DNA of 64,000 nucleotides from Anaerolineae bacterium (lineage in GTDB: Bacteria; Chloroflexota; Anaerolineae; Aggregatilineales; Phototrophicaceae): NCBI GenBank assembly GCA_022841825.1, contig JALHQT010000001.1, positions 496,001-560,000 on the forward strand, in the 5' to 3' direction. The notes under the pieces are model-generated. The model was given only the letters and a program-made list of their open reading frames with translations. It was not told where the DNA came from and searched no databases. The first letter of the stretch is position 1, and every line of letters starts with the position of its first letter. The position numbers were made by a program, and so were the translations under genes. Shown here piece by piece: positions 25,856 to 35,473 of this stretch.

Positions 25856-27109
25856 GTGAACAAGAAGAAGTATATGGGGCAGCCGCTATCTAGCGAACTT
25901 CGCGCGCAGCCTGTTCGCTACAGCGTGTGGGGGGAGCAGTTTATTGATGGCGAGGCGCGCGCACAGATGGAACGCGCGATGCGCCTGCCTGTGAGCGTGA
26001 GCGGCGCGCTGATGGCGGATGCCCACGTTGGCTATGGACTGCCTATTGGTGGCGTGCTGGCGACGGAAAACGCGATCATTCCGTTTGCAGTTGGCGTCGA
26101 CATTGCGTGCCGAATGCGCATGACTGTATACCCGGTCTCGCCCATTTTATTGGCTCAGAAGTCTGGTCAATTTAAGGGGGCGCTGCTGGAACAAACGCGC
26201 TTTGGCGCTGGAGCCAAGTACCGCTCTCACGAGCAGATTGACCACCCAGTTCTTGATGACTCCGACTGGAACGCGACGGCGCTGCTACGCTCTTTGAAGA
26301 CGACTGCTTACGGACAGTTGGGCACGAGCGGAACGGGCAATCACTTTGTGGAATGGGGGTCGCTAAAGCTGGATCAGGCAGACGCCGATCTCGGTCTGGA
26401 AAAGGGAAGCTATCTGGCGCTTCTATCTCACAGCGGTTCACGGGGGGTAGGCTTCAAGGTCGCAAATTTCTATTCCAAACTGGCACAGGAGATGCGCCCT
26501 GACCTCGACCCAAGCGTCAGGCAGCTTGCATGGTTTGACCTGGAAAGCCATTATGGGCAGGAATACTGGCTGTCGATGGAATTGGCAGGGCGGTTCGCAA
26601 GTGCCAACCACGAGGTCATTCATAATCGAATGAGCGCTGCGGTCGGACTCAAACCGGAGGCAGTTGTGGAGAATCACCACAATTTCGCCTGGAAAGAAAC
26701 GATCCCCGCGCCCGCAGGATATGAGTCCGCTACACGAACGGTCATTGTTCACCGCAAAGGCGCGACGCCCGCCGGTCCTGGCGTCTATGGGGTGATTCCC
26801 GGTTCGATGGGGGATGCGGGCTATGTCGTTGCTGGGCGTGGCAATGTGGAGTCATTGAACTCGGCGTCGCATGGGGCGGGGCGCGCGATGAGCAGGAAGC
26901 AGGCAAAGGAGACGATCACGAAGACCGAGCGCGACAAGTACCTGCGTGCCAGAAATATTACACTGCTCGGCGGTGGCATCGATGAGTCGCCGCAAGCCTA
27001 CAAGCAGATTGACGATGTGATGGGCGCGCAAGAAGACCTTGTGAAGGTCATCGGGAGATTTATGCCTCTTATGGTGCGTATGGCGGATGATGGTAAGGAT
27101 GAGGGATGA
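25856..27109 (+). CDS. rtcB: RtcB-family RNA ligase
   Basis: 417 residues from GTG 25856, six bases after GAGG; the longer frame from 25826 would start inside the promoter. RtcB joins RNA ends with 2',3'-cyclic phosphate or 3'-phosphate to 5'-OH, using GTP and Mn. All ligands are visible in order: VGVDIACRM (Cys), GTGNHFVEW (His), LSHSGSRGVG (His), ENHHNFAW (His). SHGAGRAMSR holds the His that becomes guanylylated, and GIDESPQAYK is the C-terminal motif. It ends in an ATGA overlap with a CoA-transferase subunit, an unusual partner. No archease gene is adjacent. Confidence 0.93.
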   Translation: MNKKKYMGQPLSSELRAQPVRYSVWGEQFIDGEARAQMERAMRLPVSVSGALMADAHVGYGLPIGGVLATENAIIPFAVGVDIACRMRMTVYPVSPILLAQKSGQFKGALLEQTRFGAGAKYRSHEQIDHPVLDDSDWNATALLRSLKTTAYGQLGTSGTGNHFVEWGSLKLDQADADLGLEKGSYLALLSHSGSRGVGFKVANFYSKLAQEMRPDLDPSVRQLAWFDLESHYGQEYWLSMELAGRFASANHEVIHNRMSAAVGLKPEAVVENHHNFAWKETIPAPAGYESATRTVIVHRKGATPAGPGVYGVIPGSMGDAGYVVAGRGNVESLNSASHGAGRAMSRKQAKETITKTERDKYLRARNITLLGGGIDESPQAYKQIDDVMGAQEDLVKVIGRFMPLMVRMADDGKDEG

Positions 27110-27924
27110 ACGACGACTACAGTGTCGATGAGCTTATGTGCGTATGCATTTCGCGCCAGGTCGTGAACGGGGAAGTGCTGGCACAAGGCATCAACACGCC
27201 TATGGTCATGGCGGGATTTATCCTGGCACAGATGACACATGCGCCAGAGGTGATGTTTGCGTCGGCGATTGGGCAGAGCCTGTGCCGTGAATGGGGTCAG
27301 CTCGGCGTCGCGCGAATCGAAGACTTCTGGTTAGGGCGCGGTCTCATGCATGTTGGCTTTGTGACTGCCGCGGCTGATTTGCTTCCGAAATATCACCTGA
27401 AGGAGTTCTTTCGCCCGGCGCAGATCGATTCGAATGGCAACTTCAACAACATCGCCATCGGGGATTATGCGCATCCTCGGATGCGCTTGCCAGGCAGCGG
27501 GGGGATACCGGATGTCACAGTCGTCTCAGACAACGTTCACCTGTATGTGCCTCGGCATTCCCCCGCGATCTTTGTTGACAAGATCGATTATGTGAGCGGT
27601 TTGGGCTACAGCCCGGCACGAACGCACGGCTCCGGACCCAAGTATCTCATCAGTGATCTTGGGGAGTTCGATTGGCAGGATGGACAGATGCGTCTCTTGC
27701 GGCGATTTCCAGGTGTCGAAGTGGCGCAAATTCAAAAGAAGACGGGATTTCCCCTGAAAGTCGCGGAACCATTGGAGATGACGCCAGCCCCTTCCCAGGA
27801 AGAATTGTCTTTGCTGCGGGAAGTGATCGATCCGCTGGGGGTTCGCAGGCTGGAGGTCTTGGGCGGTAGGGCAAGAAAGGATCTTCTGCGACGTATTCTC
27901 GCGGCAGAAGAAACTCTGCGCTGA
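27106..27924 (+). CDS. CoA-transferase beta subunit (GctB/IpdB-like)
   Basis: 272 residues resembling the beta chain of class I CoA-transferases and the steroid-ring hydrolase IpdB. The hallmarks are FWLGRGLMHVGFVTAAADLL, the LPGSGGIPDV motif and VDYVSGLGYSPARTHGSGPKYLISDLG. I do not see the SENG-type catalytic Glu of transferases, so an IpdAB-like acyl-CoA hydrolase is possible. An alpha-subunit gene usually sits directly upstream; here the upstream gene is rtcB (4-base overlap), and the only alpha-like gene in the window is at 47580-48419 on the other strand. It ends base-to-base against the convergent O-antigen ligase gene. Confidence 0.82.
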   Translation: MNDDYSVDELMCVCISRQVVNGEVLAQGINTPMVMAGFILAQMTHAPEVMFASAIGQSLCREWGQLGVARIEDFWLGRGLMHVGFVTAAADLLPKYHLKEFFRPAQIDSNGNFNNIAIGDYAHPRMRLPGSGGIPDVTVVSDNVHLYVPRHSPAIFVDKIDYVSGLGYSPARTHGSGPKYLISDLGEFDWQDGQMRLLRRFPGVEVAQIQKKTGFPLKVAEPLEMTPAPSQEELSLLREVIDPLGVRRLEVLGGRARKDLLRRILAAEETLR

Positions 27925-29520
27925 TCATCGCCGCCGCCAAAACGGTCGCCACGTTCGTTCCTGTAGGTAGGGTGGCAGATCAGGTTGCGTCCTCTGTTCT
28001 TCCTCCAGAATTCTGACCATTGCATAGAGCATGGCGGAATAGCACCAGAGGAACTGTACCGGGGTGCGCATGTTGAAGACTTCGTTGAGCATATGCGAAG
28101 AATGCCCCAGCAACGTCGTAAGTATCCCTAGACCGATCATCGAAAGCAATGGGTCGCGAAGTCGCCAAAGTCTGATCCCGCGCCAGAGGGTCAGGAGAAG
28201 GAATCCGAACCAGCCCACAAAGCCGATAATGCCAGTCTCTGAGAGCACCAAGAGATATTTATTGTGGACTGTGTAATGCCATTCACTTCCAAAGCGCGGT
28301 GGAATGTAGTTTGGTAGTTCGAGTGCGAAATTGTTCGCGCCGATGCCAGTGAGCGGCTGATCCTGGAATATTGCGACTGCAATTTCGTTGAGGGGTCCAC
28401 GAGAGGCGGCTGCGCCCTGGTCGTCGGTTGTCAACCGCGCCACGATGACTGGTGAAGCAATTGCGAGTATGACGGCGGCAATCGTGATGACGCTGAAGAA
28501 CACCGGTGAGCGAATCCAACGTCGCCACCAGCCAACGACGAGGAATAAGCTGAAGCCGATGGCAAAACCAACCCAGGCTCCACGCGATTGTGTCCAGACG
28601 AGGCAGATGAGTGCCCAGGCGAAAAGTGGCACCAGTGCAAACTTCACGAAACGTGGGGACGGTTTCACGAAAAACAGGCTCATGAGTGGGAGGAGCGCGA
28701 TGCCAAGGAAACTGCCTGCGACGTTGGAGCTGCCAAATACGCCGCCCGGACGGAATGCGGTGTTACTTGCGAAATGGACAATCGCGGGATTGACATAGCC
28801 GATGCGCTGGAGCGTCATCACCAGACATTGGATGACGAGGGAAAGCGCGATGAAGGGCATGATGAAGAGCACATCTTCTCGTGTACGCAGACTTCCCGCC
28901 ATGTAGATCATGAGTAGAAGACACTGAGTGAGCATAAATGCTTCGAAGTAGAGCATTTCGTGGCTCATTGCGTTGATGTTGGAAAGGGCAATGCCGACGA
29001 AGTAGATTGCGAGCGGACCCATTGCGCGAAGGAGTGGACGGCGGTAGGGTTTTTGTTTGGTTACGAGAAGTTCAACAGCCCACATTCCGTAGAGGACAGG
29101 GAGAATGAGGCTCGTGATCGAGATTACATAACCACTGATTGACCCCAGCCGCGCGGCCTCAGGGATAAAGCCCGGATAAGCATCGAGCATAATGGATGCG
29201 TCCAGGAATGTGAAGCCAATCAACCAGCGGCGGATATCGCCGATGACCAACCCGATTAACCCGCCGAGTATGACGCCAAAGTACCCAAGCACCAGGACGT
29301 ATGGCAGCCTCCCCGACAGGAAGACTCCAACCGCCATTAGAAGCCCGATCAAGCCTGCAACTGCTAGTTGCAGCCCGACGCGAGAGCCGAGGTTCAGTTC
29401 GATCTGTGACTTTCGTCTCAGTGGTGCGGCATTCATGGGCGCAGCCAAGTCAAACTCCAGGTTCGGTTGGGGTGCGGAGTGATAGGTTGAATATAGTTTG
29501 AATTCCTTACGCGAACACAA
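27925..29520 (-). CDS. O-antigen ligase / polymerase family membrane protein
   Basis: 531 residues with about twelve transmembrane helices. The Wzy/WaaL-like signature is clear: a long periplasmic loop between late helices with AASRGPLNEIAVAIFQDQPLTGIGANNF and the HNKYLLVLSETGIIGFVGW motif, plus WTQSRGAWVGFAIG earlier. Such proteins join or polymerise undecaprenyl-linked glycans on the outer face of the membrane. This fits with the nearby Wzz/BY-kinase and the rhamnose genes. The start is uncertain: TTG 29520 has no Shine-Dalgarno, and ATG 29436 (28 codons in) is an alternative. Confidence 0.85.
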   Translation of the reverse strand: MCSRKEFKLYSTYHSAPQPNLEFDLAAPMNAAPLRRKSQIELNLGSRVGLQLAVAGLIGLLMAVGVFLSGRLPYVLVLGYFGVILGGLIGLVIGDIRRWLIGFTFLDASIMLDAYPGFIPEAARLGSISGYVISITSLILPVLYGMWAVELLVTKQKPYRRPLLRAMGPLAIYFVGIALSNINAMSHEMLYFEAFMLTQCLLLMIYMAGSLRTREDVLFIMPFIALSLVIQCLVMTLQRIGYVNPAIVHFASNTAFRPGGVFGSSNVAGSFLGIALLPLMSLFFVKPSPRFVKFALVPLFAWALICLVWTQSRGAWVGFAIGFSLFLVVGWWRRWIRSPVFFSVITIAAVILAIASPVIVARLTTDDQGAAASRGPLNEIAVAIFQDQPLTGIGANNFALELPNYIPPRFGSEWHYTVHNKYLLVLSETGIIGFVGWFGFLLLTLWRGIRLWRLRDPLLSMIGLGILTTLLGHSSHMLNEVFNMRTPVQFLWCYSAMLYAMVRILEEEQRTQPDLPPYLQERTWRPFWRRR

Positions 29521-29604
29521 CGGACTATGTCCATGTTACGGATGTTGCCGCTGAAAAACAATGACTGTTGTCCAGCTCATCAATCTGTAACGCAGGGCGC
29601 AAAG

Positions 29605-29610
29605 TATAAT
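29605..29610 (+). promoter_or_regulatory. Candidate -10 element before the secreted FnIII/SH3b protein
   Basis: A perfect TATAAT, 60 bases before the ATG at 29670, in the divergent spacer after the O-antigen ligase. It continues GAGGGCAT, matching the TATAATGAGGCA at 11216. No strong -35 is visible. Confidence 0.45.
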
Positions 29611-29669
29611 GAGGGCATTATGCTGCGACTCTGGACCTTTTGGCACTGAAGCATTTAGCGAGGGACCTT

Positions 29670-31967
29670 ATGCTATCCAAACCCCCTTGGGCTTTTCTCA
29701 TTTTAGTGCTCATGACTGTGTTCGCGTTTGGCGCGGTGTTTGCGCAGGGAACAGGGCTGGTATCCGATGACTTCAACCGCTTTCGTTTCGGTGATGATCG
29801 GTGGACGATTGTCAACCCGTTGGAGACCGCTGCCGTCCGGTTGGTGGGTACCAATACGCCAGATGCATGGCTGGAAATCGATGTGCCGGGCGGTCCCAGT
29901 CAGGATGCCTGGTTCACCGGGCTGAACGCACCGCGCATCATGCAGGTCGCGCGGAACACAGACTTCGAGGTGGAGGTGCGCTTCGAGAGTAGTGTCACGC
30001 TGGAAGGGCAGTCACAAGGGATTCTGGTGGAACAGGATGAAGGGACCTATCTGAAGGTCTATTTTTCCGAGGCGGACGGGCAAACGGCTTTGCTTGCGGT
30101 GGGAGCGGCGAACTACCAGATCAATCAGGATGATCCTTTTGTTTCGGTTTCTGTCGCCCCGCTTGGCGCTGGACCGCTCTGGCTTCGTTTGATGCGTACC
30201 GAAAACGAATGGCGTGCCAGCTATTCGCTTGATGGCACGGTCTTTGTTGATACTGAGCCGTTTTCTCAACGAATTGCTGTCGCACGGGTCGGCTTGTATG
30301 CTGGTGTGTTCAGCTTTCTATCGGATGCCCCTCCATTCAGGCTGCTCGCCGACTACTTCATGAACACAGCGTCACCACTGTCCGATGAAGACGCAGCGCT
30401 TGTTGAAGATTTTTTCGCCCCGGTCATTCTTGAGCAGGACTGGCTGCCTTACGACAATCGTATCGTTTTGAACTGGCGCACCGACGAGCCGTCGTCGGCG
30501 GTCGTGGAATATGGTGCGACTCGCGAACTAGAGTCGAATTCTTTGACGACGAGTCGTATGACTTCAGCCCATCAGGTAGAACTCTCAAATCTCTCGCCTG
30601 ATACCGAATACTATGTTCGCCTTCTGCTCGCCGACTCAAGCGGGAATGAGGTCTCTACAGACGTCATGTCGATCTCCACACTCGATGCCCCGCCGACCAG
30701 TCCGGTGATTGGATTGTGGTATGGTGATCTTCAGCAGTTTGGGAATCTGGGGCTTCCGCAGCGCTGGGTGAATGTGCTGGGCACGGTCGAAGACACTGAC
30801 CCTGACGATATTGTTACCATGACCTACACGCTCAACGATGGTGAAAACGTGCCACTCAAGGTGGGCGCAGACCGACGCCGCCTCGCAGGTTCAGGAGATT
30901 TCAATATCGAGATTCCCATCGAGGCATTGGTGGATGGGGAGAATCTTCTCATTATTCAGGCAGTTGATCGCTACGGAAATCGCACCGGTGCGAGCGCAAC
31001 CCTCTTCTACAGCGACTTCAACATCTGGTCACAGCCGTATGCAGTCGATTGGTCTCAGATTGAGAATGTTCAGGCAGCAGTGCAGGTGGTTGACGGCAAG
31101 TGGATGCTTACCCCCACGGGATTGCGTACTGCAGAACCCGGTTATCGGAGGATGATTACGCTCGGTGATATTTCGTGGACGGATTATGAACTCGTCACCG
31201 AGTTCACGGTCAATGCTTTGATGCCGCCGCCCAGCGAGGCAAGCGAAGTGCCGGACCCTGAGCCATTTATCGGGGCGATCATGCGCTGGACAGGTTATCA
31301 TGTTTGGGATAGCTCGCAGCCGGCGCTAGGTCCGTTTCCCGTCGGGGCATTTGGGCGCTTCATCTGGCGAAGCGCCGCTCAATCTCCTGGTGGCGGTGTT
31401 GAGCTGTTCGATAGTTTTCTCAACCTCGCCGCGACTGACAGCTCGGCGTTTCAGGTCGCCGTTGGGCAATCTTACCGAATGCGAATGCGGAGTGTGACCA
31501 CCATTGACGGCTCATCGGTTTACGCAATGCGAATCTGGCGAGCGGACGGCGAAGAGCCGTCATGGTGGAATGTTGCGACGGCTATCCCCGCAGGCGGCAA
31601 CAGTGCCGGTTCGATTGCGCTCGTGGTCAATCGGGCAGATGTGACCTTTGGTGATATTGAGGTTAACTCACTGACACCCGAAGCGTATATTGTGCAAACT
31701 TATGACAATACGCCACCGGAGTGCCTGGTTACCGTCGCCGTAGCCGCCGGGGCGAACCTGCGTGCGAGTCCTGGTCCTGACTTTGGGCTGGTGCGTACGG
31801 TCTCCGGCGGCGACTCGCTGGTGGTAAATGCGCAAGCATCGGGTGCCGATGGAGAGGTTTGGTATCGGGTGGTTAATGATGGTGCCTGGCTGCGTGCAGA
31901 CCTCGTGGCGGTGAACGAGGACTGCGATGCTTCCGAGCTGTTTTCGGTGGAGGCAATAGCCCCCTGA
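29670..31967 (+). CDS. Large secreted protein: lectin-like, FnIII and SH3b modules
   Basis: 765 residues from the ATG at 29670 (GAGGG five bases upstream; the TTG at 29640 is rejected). The signal peptide (PPWAFLILVLMTVFAFGAVFAQG) is followed by a concanavalin-like domain (DDFNRFRFGDDRW, then FEVEVRFESSVTLEGQSQGI). Next is a fibronectin type III repeat (residues ~290-350, IVLNWRTDEPSSAVVEYG to LSPDTEYYVRLLLADSSG), then an Ig-like/FnIII segment, a second lectin-like region (DYELVTEFTVNALMPPP), and a C-terminal SH3b module (TVAVAAGANLRASPGPDFG). An exported carbohydrate- or wall-binding role is likely; no catalytic site is seen. Confidence 0.83.
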   Translation: MLSKPPWAFLILVLMTVFAFGAVFAQGTGLVSDDFNRFRFGDDRWTIVNPLETAAVRLVGTNTPDAWLEIDVPGGPSQDAWFTGLNAPRIMQVARNTDFEVEVRFESSVTLEGQSQGILVEQDEGTYLKVYFSEADGQTALLAVGAANYQINQDDPFVSVSVAPLGAGPLWLRLMRTENEWRASYSLDGTVFVDTEPFSQRIAVARVGLYAGVFSFLSDAPPFRLLADYFMNTASPLSDEDAALVEDFFAPVILEQDWLPYDNRIVLNWRTDEPSSAVVEYGATRELESNSLTTSRMTSAHQVELSNLSPDTEYYVRLLLADSSGNEVSTDVMSISTLDAPPTSPVIGLWYGDLQQFGNLGLPQRWVNVLGTVEDTDPDDIVTMTYTLNDGENVPLKVGADRRRLAGSGDFNIEIPIEALVDGENLLIIQAVDRYGNRTGASATLFYSDFNIWSQPYAVDWSQIENVQAAVQVVDGKWMLTPTGLRTAEPGYRRMITLGDISWTDYELVTEFTVNALMPPPSEASEVPDPEPFIGAIMRWTGYHVWDSSQPALGPFPVGAFGRFIWRSAAQSPGGGVELFDSFLNLAATDSSAFQVAVGQSYRMRMRSVTTIDGSSVYAMRIWRADGEEPSWWNVATAIPAGGNSAGSIALVVNRADVTFGDIEVNSLTPEAYIVQTYDNTPPECLVTVAVAAGANLRASPGPDFGLVRTVSGGDSLVVNAQASGADGEVWYRVVNDGAWLRADLVAVNEDCDASELFSVEAIAP

Positions 31968-32113
31968 ACGCCGTTTCAGTGCCCGATGCCGTTTGTGGGG
32001 CGTTATTCCTGTGTTAGGATGAGACTGTAATCTCGCTAGAAGCGTAACAACGCATCGTTGTCCGCGTTTTGTGATGGTGACGCGCGAGGCGGCACGCAAG
32101 GAGACGATCTGGA

Positions 32114-33676
32114 ATGCAACTTGGTGAATTGCTAAACGTCTTGTGGCGACGCCGTTGGGTCATCCTGATGGTGCTGCTGACCTGCGTAGGCGTGGCGCTG
32201 GCGTTGACTATCCTCACACCAAAAGTCTATCTCACAGTTGCCACGATGCGCGTCCTCACGCCGGGCACCGGGCTGGCAGACAGTGGTACCTGGATCAACA
32301 CTCAGTACTCTGATCGAATCAACGCGACGTATCTGGAGGTACTGACCAGTGCGCCCGTTCAAGAGGCATTGGCGGAACGAGTGGGCTTGACCCCGGAGAC
32401 GCTCCCGGATCTCGAAGTCGAAGCATTATCGGGTACGGAACTGGTGTCAATAAAGGTCTATGATGATGACCCTGCGATTGCAAACACCTTCGCTCAAATG
32501 CTTCAGGAGAATCCATACTGGCTATTCGGCGATCGGCGCAGTGCAATCGAGGCGCTGCGTCAGAAGTTGCAGGTCAGCGATGCGACGCTTGCCGATCTCC
32601 GGCAGCAATACGAGGATGTTTTCGAGGACAGCAACCCAAATCGCAATACGATTGATGCGCTCCGTTCACAAATTGGGTTGGAAGAGCAGAACTATCGTGA
32701 CCTGACTGGGCAGTATCAGGCGGCGAGCCTGCTGCAGGAGGTCCAGAATTCGTCCGTTTCATTGGTCTCTCCAGCGACGCCGCCGGACCAACCCTATCGC
32801 CCGTCGTATTTGCTCAACCTGCTTCTGGGCACTACTGCCGGGCTTTTGGGTGGTTTCGTCCTTGCCCTGGTATACGAAAACATTGACAACGCGCTCTATA
32901 CGGTCAAGCAGATCGAGCGGGTCGCAGGCAATGTGATCATTGGGGTGATCCCGCGCGACAAACGCCAAAAAGGGGCGGTGATGCGTAGCCAGGATGCTTC
33001 CGTGGTTGAGGGGTATCGGTGGTTGCGCACAAACGTGCTTGCGGCGGGCAGCGATGTGCGATCCGCATTGATTACAAGCGCGGCGCAAGGCGAAGGCAAG
33101 ACGTCTGTCGCGGGTCATCTGGCAGTTGCGATTGCTCAGACGAAGCGGAGAGTGCTCCTGATTGATGCTGACCTCCGTCACCCTTCAATTCACACGATGT
33201 TCGGTATTCCGAATGGGGTGGGGTTCAGCGATGTGCTGATGGGGTCAAAGTCGCTTGCTGATGCACTGCGACGTCATGGCGAAATCGACTTGTACATCCT
33301 CACTGCTGGCTCATCTGTCGAAGGGGCGACCGATCTGCTCGGTTCCGAGAAGCTGCGCGGACTGCTGCGCGCGGCTACCGAGAAGTTTGAGATTGTTCTC
33401 GTCGATAGTCCATCGGCTGGTGTATACGCCGACGCGATTTCGATGACTCCTATGGTTGATGGCGTGATTGTCGTTACGCAGCAGGCGCGCTCGACTGATG
33501 TTGAACTGCGCAACCTGCTGGAGGCGATTTCTTATGTGAATGGCACGCTCGCAGGCATTGTTGTGAACCAGGCTGCTCCGCAAATGCGTGCGTCGCTTTC
33601 GCCAGTGAGAAGTCGCTCTGGGGGGTTACAAGCAGCGGGTGCACGGAGCGTTGTCGCCGTCAGCGAATCGCCATAG
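32114..33676 (+). CDS. Wzz/BY-kinase: polysaccharide chain-length and export tyrosine kinase, no Tyr tail
   Basis: 520 residues. The N-terminal Wzz domain (LLNVLWRRRWVILMVLLTCVGV, then an exported coiled-coil segment and second membrane helix near LLLGTTAGLLGGFVLALVYENID) is fused to a cytoplasmic BY-kinase domain. Walker A is SAAQGEGKTSV, Walker A' is LLIDADLRHPS, Walker B is IVLVDSP. This is the Wzc/CapAB architecture controlling surface polysaccharide assembly. Odd: the C-terminal tail after the kinase contains no tyrosine cluster (it is Ser/Arg/Gly/Ala-rich), whereas canonical BY-kinases autophosphorylate on several C-terminal Tyr. It ends 12 bases before a convergent gene. Confidence 0.88.
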   Translation: MQLGELLNVLWRRRWVILMVLLTCVGVALALTILTPKVYLTVATMRVLTPGTGLADSGTWINTQYSDRINATYLEVLTSAPVQEALAERVGLTPETLPDLEVEALSGTELVSIKVYDDDPAIANTFAQMLQENPYWLFGDRRSAIEALRQKLQVSDATLADLRQQYEDVFEDSNPNRNTIDALRSQIGLEEQNYRDLTGQYQAASLLQEVQNSSVSLVSPATPPDQPYRPSYLLNLLLGTTAGLLGGFVLALVYENIDNALYTVKQIERVAGNVIIGVIPRDKRQKGAVMRSQDASVVEGYRWLRTNVLAAGSDVRSALITSAAQGEGKTSVAGHLAVAIAQTKRRVLLIDADLRHPSIHTMFGIPNGVGFSDVLMGSKSLADALRRHGEIDLYILTAGSSVEGATDLLGSEKLRGLLRAATEKFEIVLVDSPSAGVYADAISMTPMVDGVIVVTQQARSTDVELRNLLEAISYVNGTLAGIVVNQAAPQMRASLSPVRSRSGGLQAAGARSVVAVSESP

Positions 33677-33688
33677 TGGTGTGGCGGT

Positions 33689-35473
33689 TCAATTTGACGG
33701 AACAGGCAGCTCCGTGATGATAGTTCGAAAACGATCCGCTGGGTTACCCATGAAGCCTAGCTGGATGTCTGTGTAGCGCGTAGAGACGGCGTAGGTGAAG
33801 AGAGGATAATAGAGCGGTATTGCGATAGAGCGACTCGCAAACTCTTGTTGAAACTCGCGATAAAGCGTAATTCGGTTGATGCCACTTGGTTCACGTCGAG
33901 CGCGTTCGAGCAGCTCGCTGATTCGCCCATCATCTGCCGCCCCATAGTTAGATCCTTCTGGCGGTGTTTGCCCTTGATTCCAGAACGTATAGACATCGGG
34001 ATCTGCACTACTACCGAGCGCGTATTCAACGAGCGCGACCACGAAGTCACCGGAGTTGAGGCGCTGTCTGTAAGCTTCCATATCGACGACATCTATCGTG
34101 ACGGAGAGATTGAGCTGCGACCACTGTGTTGCGATCTCTGTGGCAAGGCTGATCAGGGATGGGGTGTCTGGCGTGAGGATCGACAGTCCGAAGAGTGTTT
34201 GCGCCTGGTCGGCGGGTGTTTCCTCAGGAGTAGGTGTCTGGTTCAACTGCAACCGCTCGCTTGCGATATTCAGTTGGGCAAGCGCCTGCGCCGGGTCAAA
34301 TGGCTGCCATGGTAATTCCGCCAGATATGCGTAGGAGCCGGGGAAGAGCGGACTATTTGCGATCACCGCTACGTCGCTCAGATTTCGGTCAACGATAGCG
34401 CGACGATCCAGCCCCGCCTGCAATGCTACGCGAACGCGCTGTTCTCGCAGGAATGGCGCGTCTTCACGCGCCCAATTAAAGACGAGTACACCCAGGGTGG
34501 TCTGCGTTTGAGTATAGATCTGGTAGTTCTGGTCGGCTGATGCCGCCTGTAGTAGTTTGAGGCGCTGCTCAGAATTGCTGGTTGCCAGCGCGTCGATCCG
34601 ACTCGCGCTAAGGGACGCCAATGCCTCGTCGAATGAGGAGTAAATGGAGAGTTCAATGCGCTCCGGAGCCGATCCCCGCTGGTCGCGGTATAACGGCGCT
34701 GCTCGTAGGGTCAGCAGTCGTATTGGCGTATCGGGCGCGCCGACGATGCTTTCAAGCTGATAAGCACCCGTGCCAATTGGGGCAAGGTTGATGGGATGAG
34801 CGGCAATCTGCCCCGCAGTTGTGCCCCTCAAGGCATGTTCAGGGACGATGCCAATCTGTACCTTATCGAGAAACGTGCCGAGTGGCTGAGTCAGGCGAAA
34901 ACGGACGATATGGTCGCCAAGAACTTCTGTTTCGACTGTTCGCCAGAATCTGCCGATTTCGGGGTCACCGGGAAAAGCCGGGTCGCGGAGCAGGCTCATG
35001 GTGTATGCAACATCGGATGCCGTAAAAGGCATGCCGTCCTGCCAGAGGACATCGTCGCGCAGCGTAAACACGTACTCCAGCCCGTCGGACGACACGACCC
35101 AGCGTGACGCGAGCAGCGGCTGTGGTTCGCCGTACTGATTCGTGCGGGTCAAGCCCTCAAATATCAATGCCGCAATATCTCGATCCACACTGTTCATGGA
35201 TACGAAAAGGGGATTGATGCGACCGAGATTGCCGACAAGTCCTTCGCGAAATGTGTCTGCGGAACCCTGGACGTCGGGTGGCGCGGTGGGTGATACCGCG
35301 ACCTGAACATCGATTTGCGGCGCAGGAGTCAGCGTCGGCACCGAGTCGGTCGCGATAGGGGCGGGAGAGCTGATCGGGTTAGGTTGTGGCTGATTGCGAA
35401 CAACAAGGCTGGCAATGAACAGAGCCACTGCCAGAGTCAGCGCAAGGAATTGCCAGCGAAATCCACGTAACAT
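33689..35473 (-). CDS. Family 5 solute-binding protein (peptide/nickel type), membrane anchored
   Basis: 594 residues from the ATG at 35471-35473, which overlaps the secG stop by one base. The N terminus is a single hydrophobic segment with no lipobox Cys, so the protein is membrane-anchored by a helix rather than a lipid. The SBP_bac_5 core is recognised by REGLVGNLGRINPLFVSMNSVDRDIAALIFEGL, GMPFTASDVAYTMSLLRDP and the QFASR-IAIPLYYPLFTYAVST C-terminal region. Such proteins deliver peptides or other solutes to an ABC permease, but none is encoded nearby, so it may act as an independent receptor. Confidence 0.85.
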   Translation of the reverse strand: MLRGFRWQFLALTLAVALFIASLVVRNQPQPNPISSPAPIATDSVPTLTPAPQIDVQVAVSPTAPPDVQGSADTFREGLVGNLGRINPLFVSMNSVDRDIAALIFEGLTRTNQYGEPQPLLASRWVVSSDGLEYVFTLRDDVLWQDGMPFTASDVAYTMSLLRDPAFPGDPEIGRFWRTVETEVLGDHIVRFRLTQPLGTFLDKVQIGIVPEHALRGTTAGQIAAHPINLAPIGTGAYQLESIVGAPDTPIRLLTLRAAPLYRDQRGSAPERIELSIYSSFDEALASLSASRIDALATSNSEQRLKLLQAASADQNYQIYTQTQTTLGVLVFNWAREDAPFLREQRVRVALQAGLDRRAIVDRNLSDVAVIANSPLFPGSYAYLAELPWQPFDPAQALAQLNIASERLQLNQTPTPEETPADQAQTLFGLSILTPDTPSLISLATEIATQWSQLNLSVTIDVVDMEAYRQRLNSGDFVVALVEYALGSSADPDVYTFWNQGQTPPEGSNYGAADDGRISELLERARREPSGINRITLYREFQQEFASRSIAIPLYYPLFTYAVSTRYTDIQLGFMGNPADRFRTIITELPVPSN

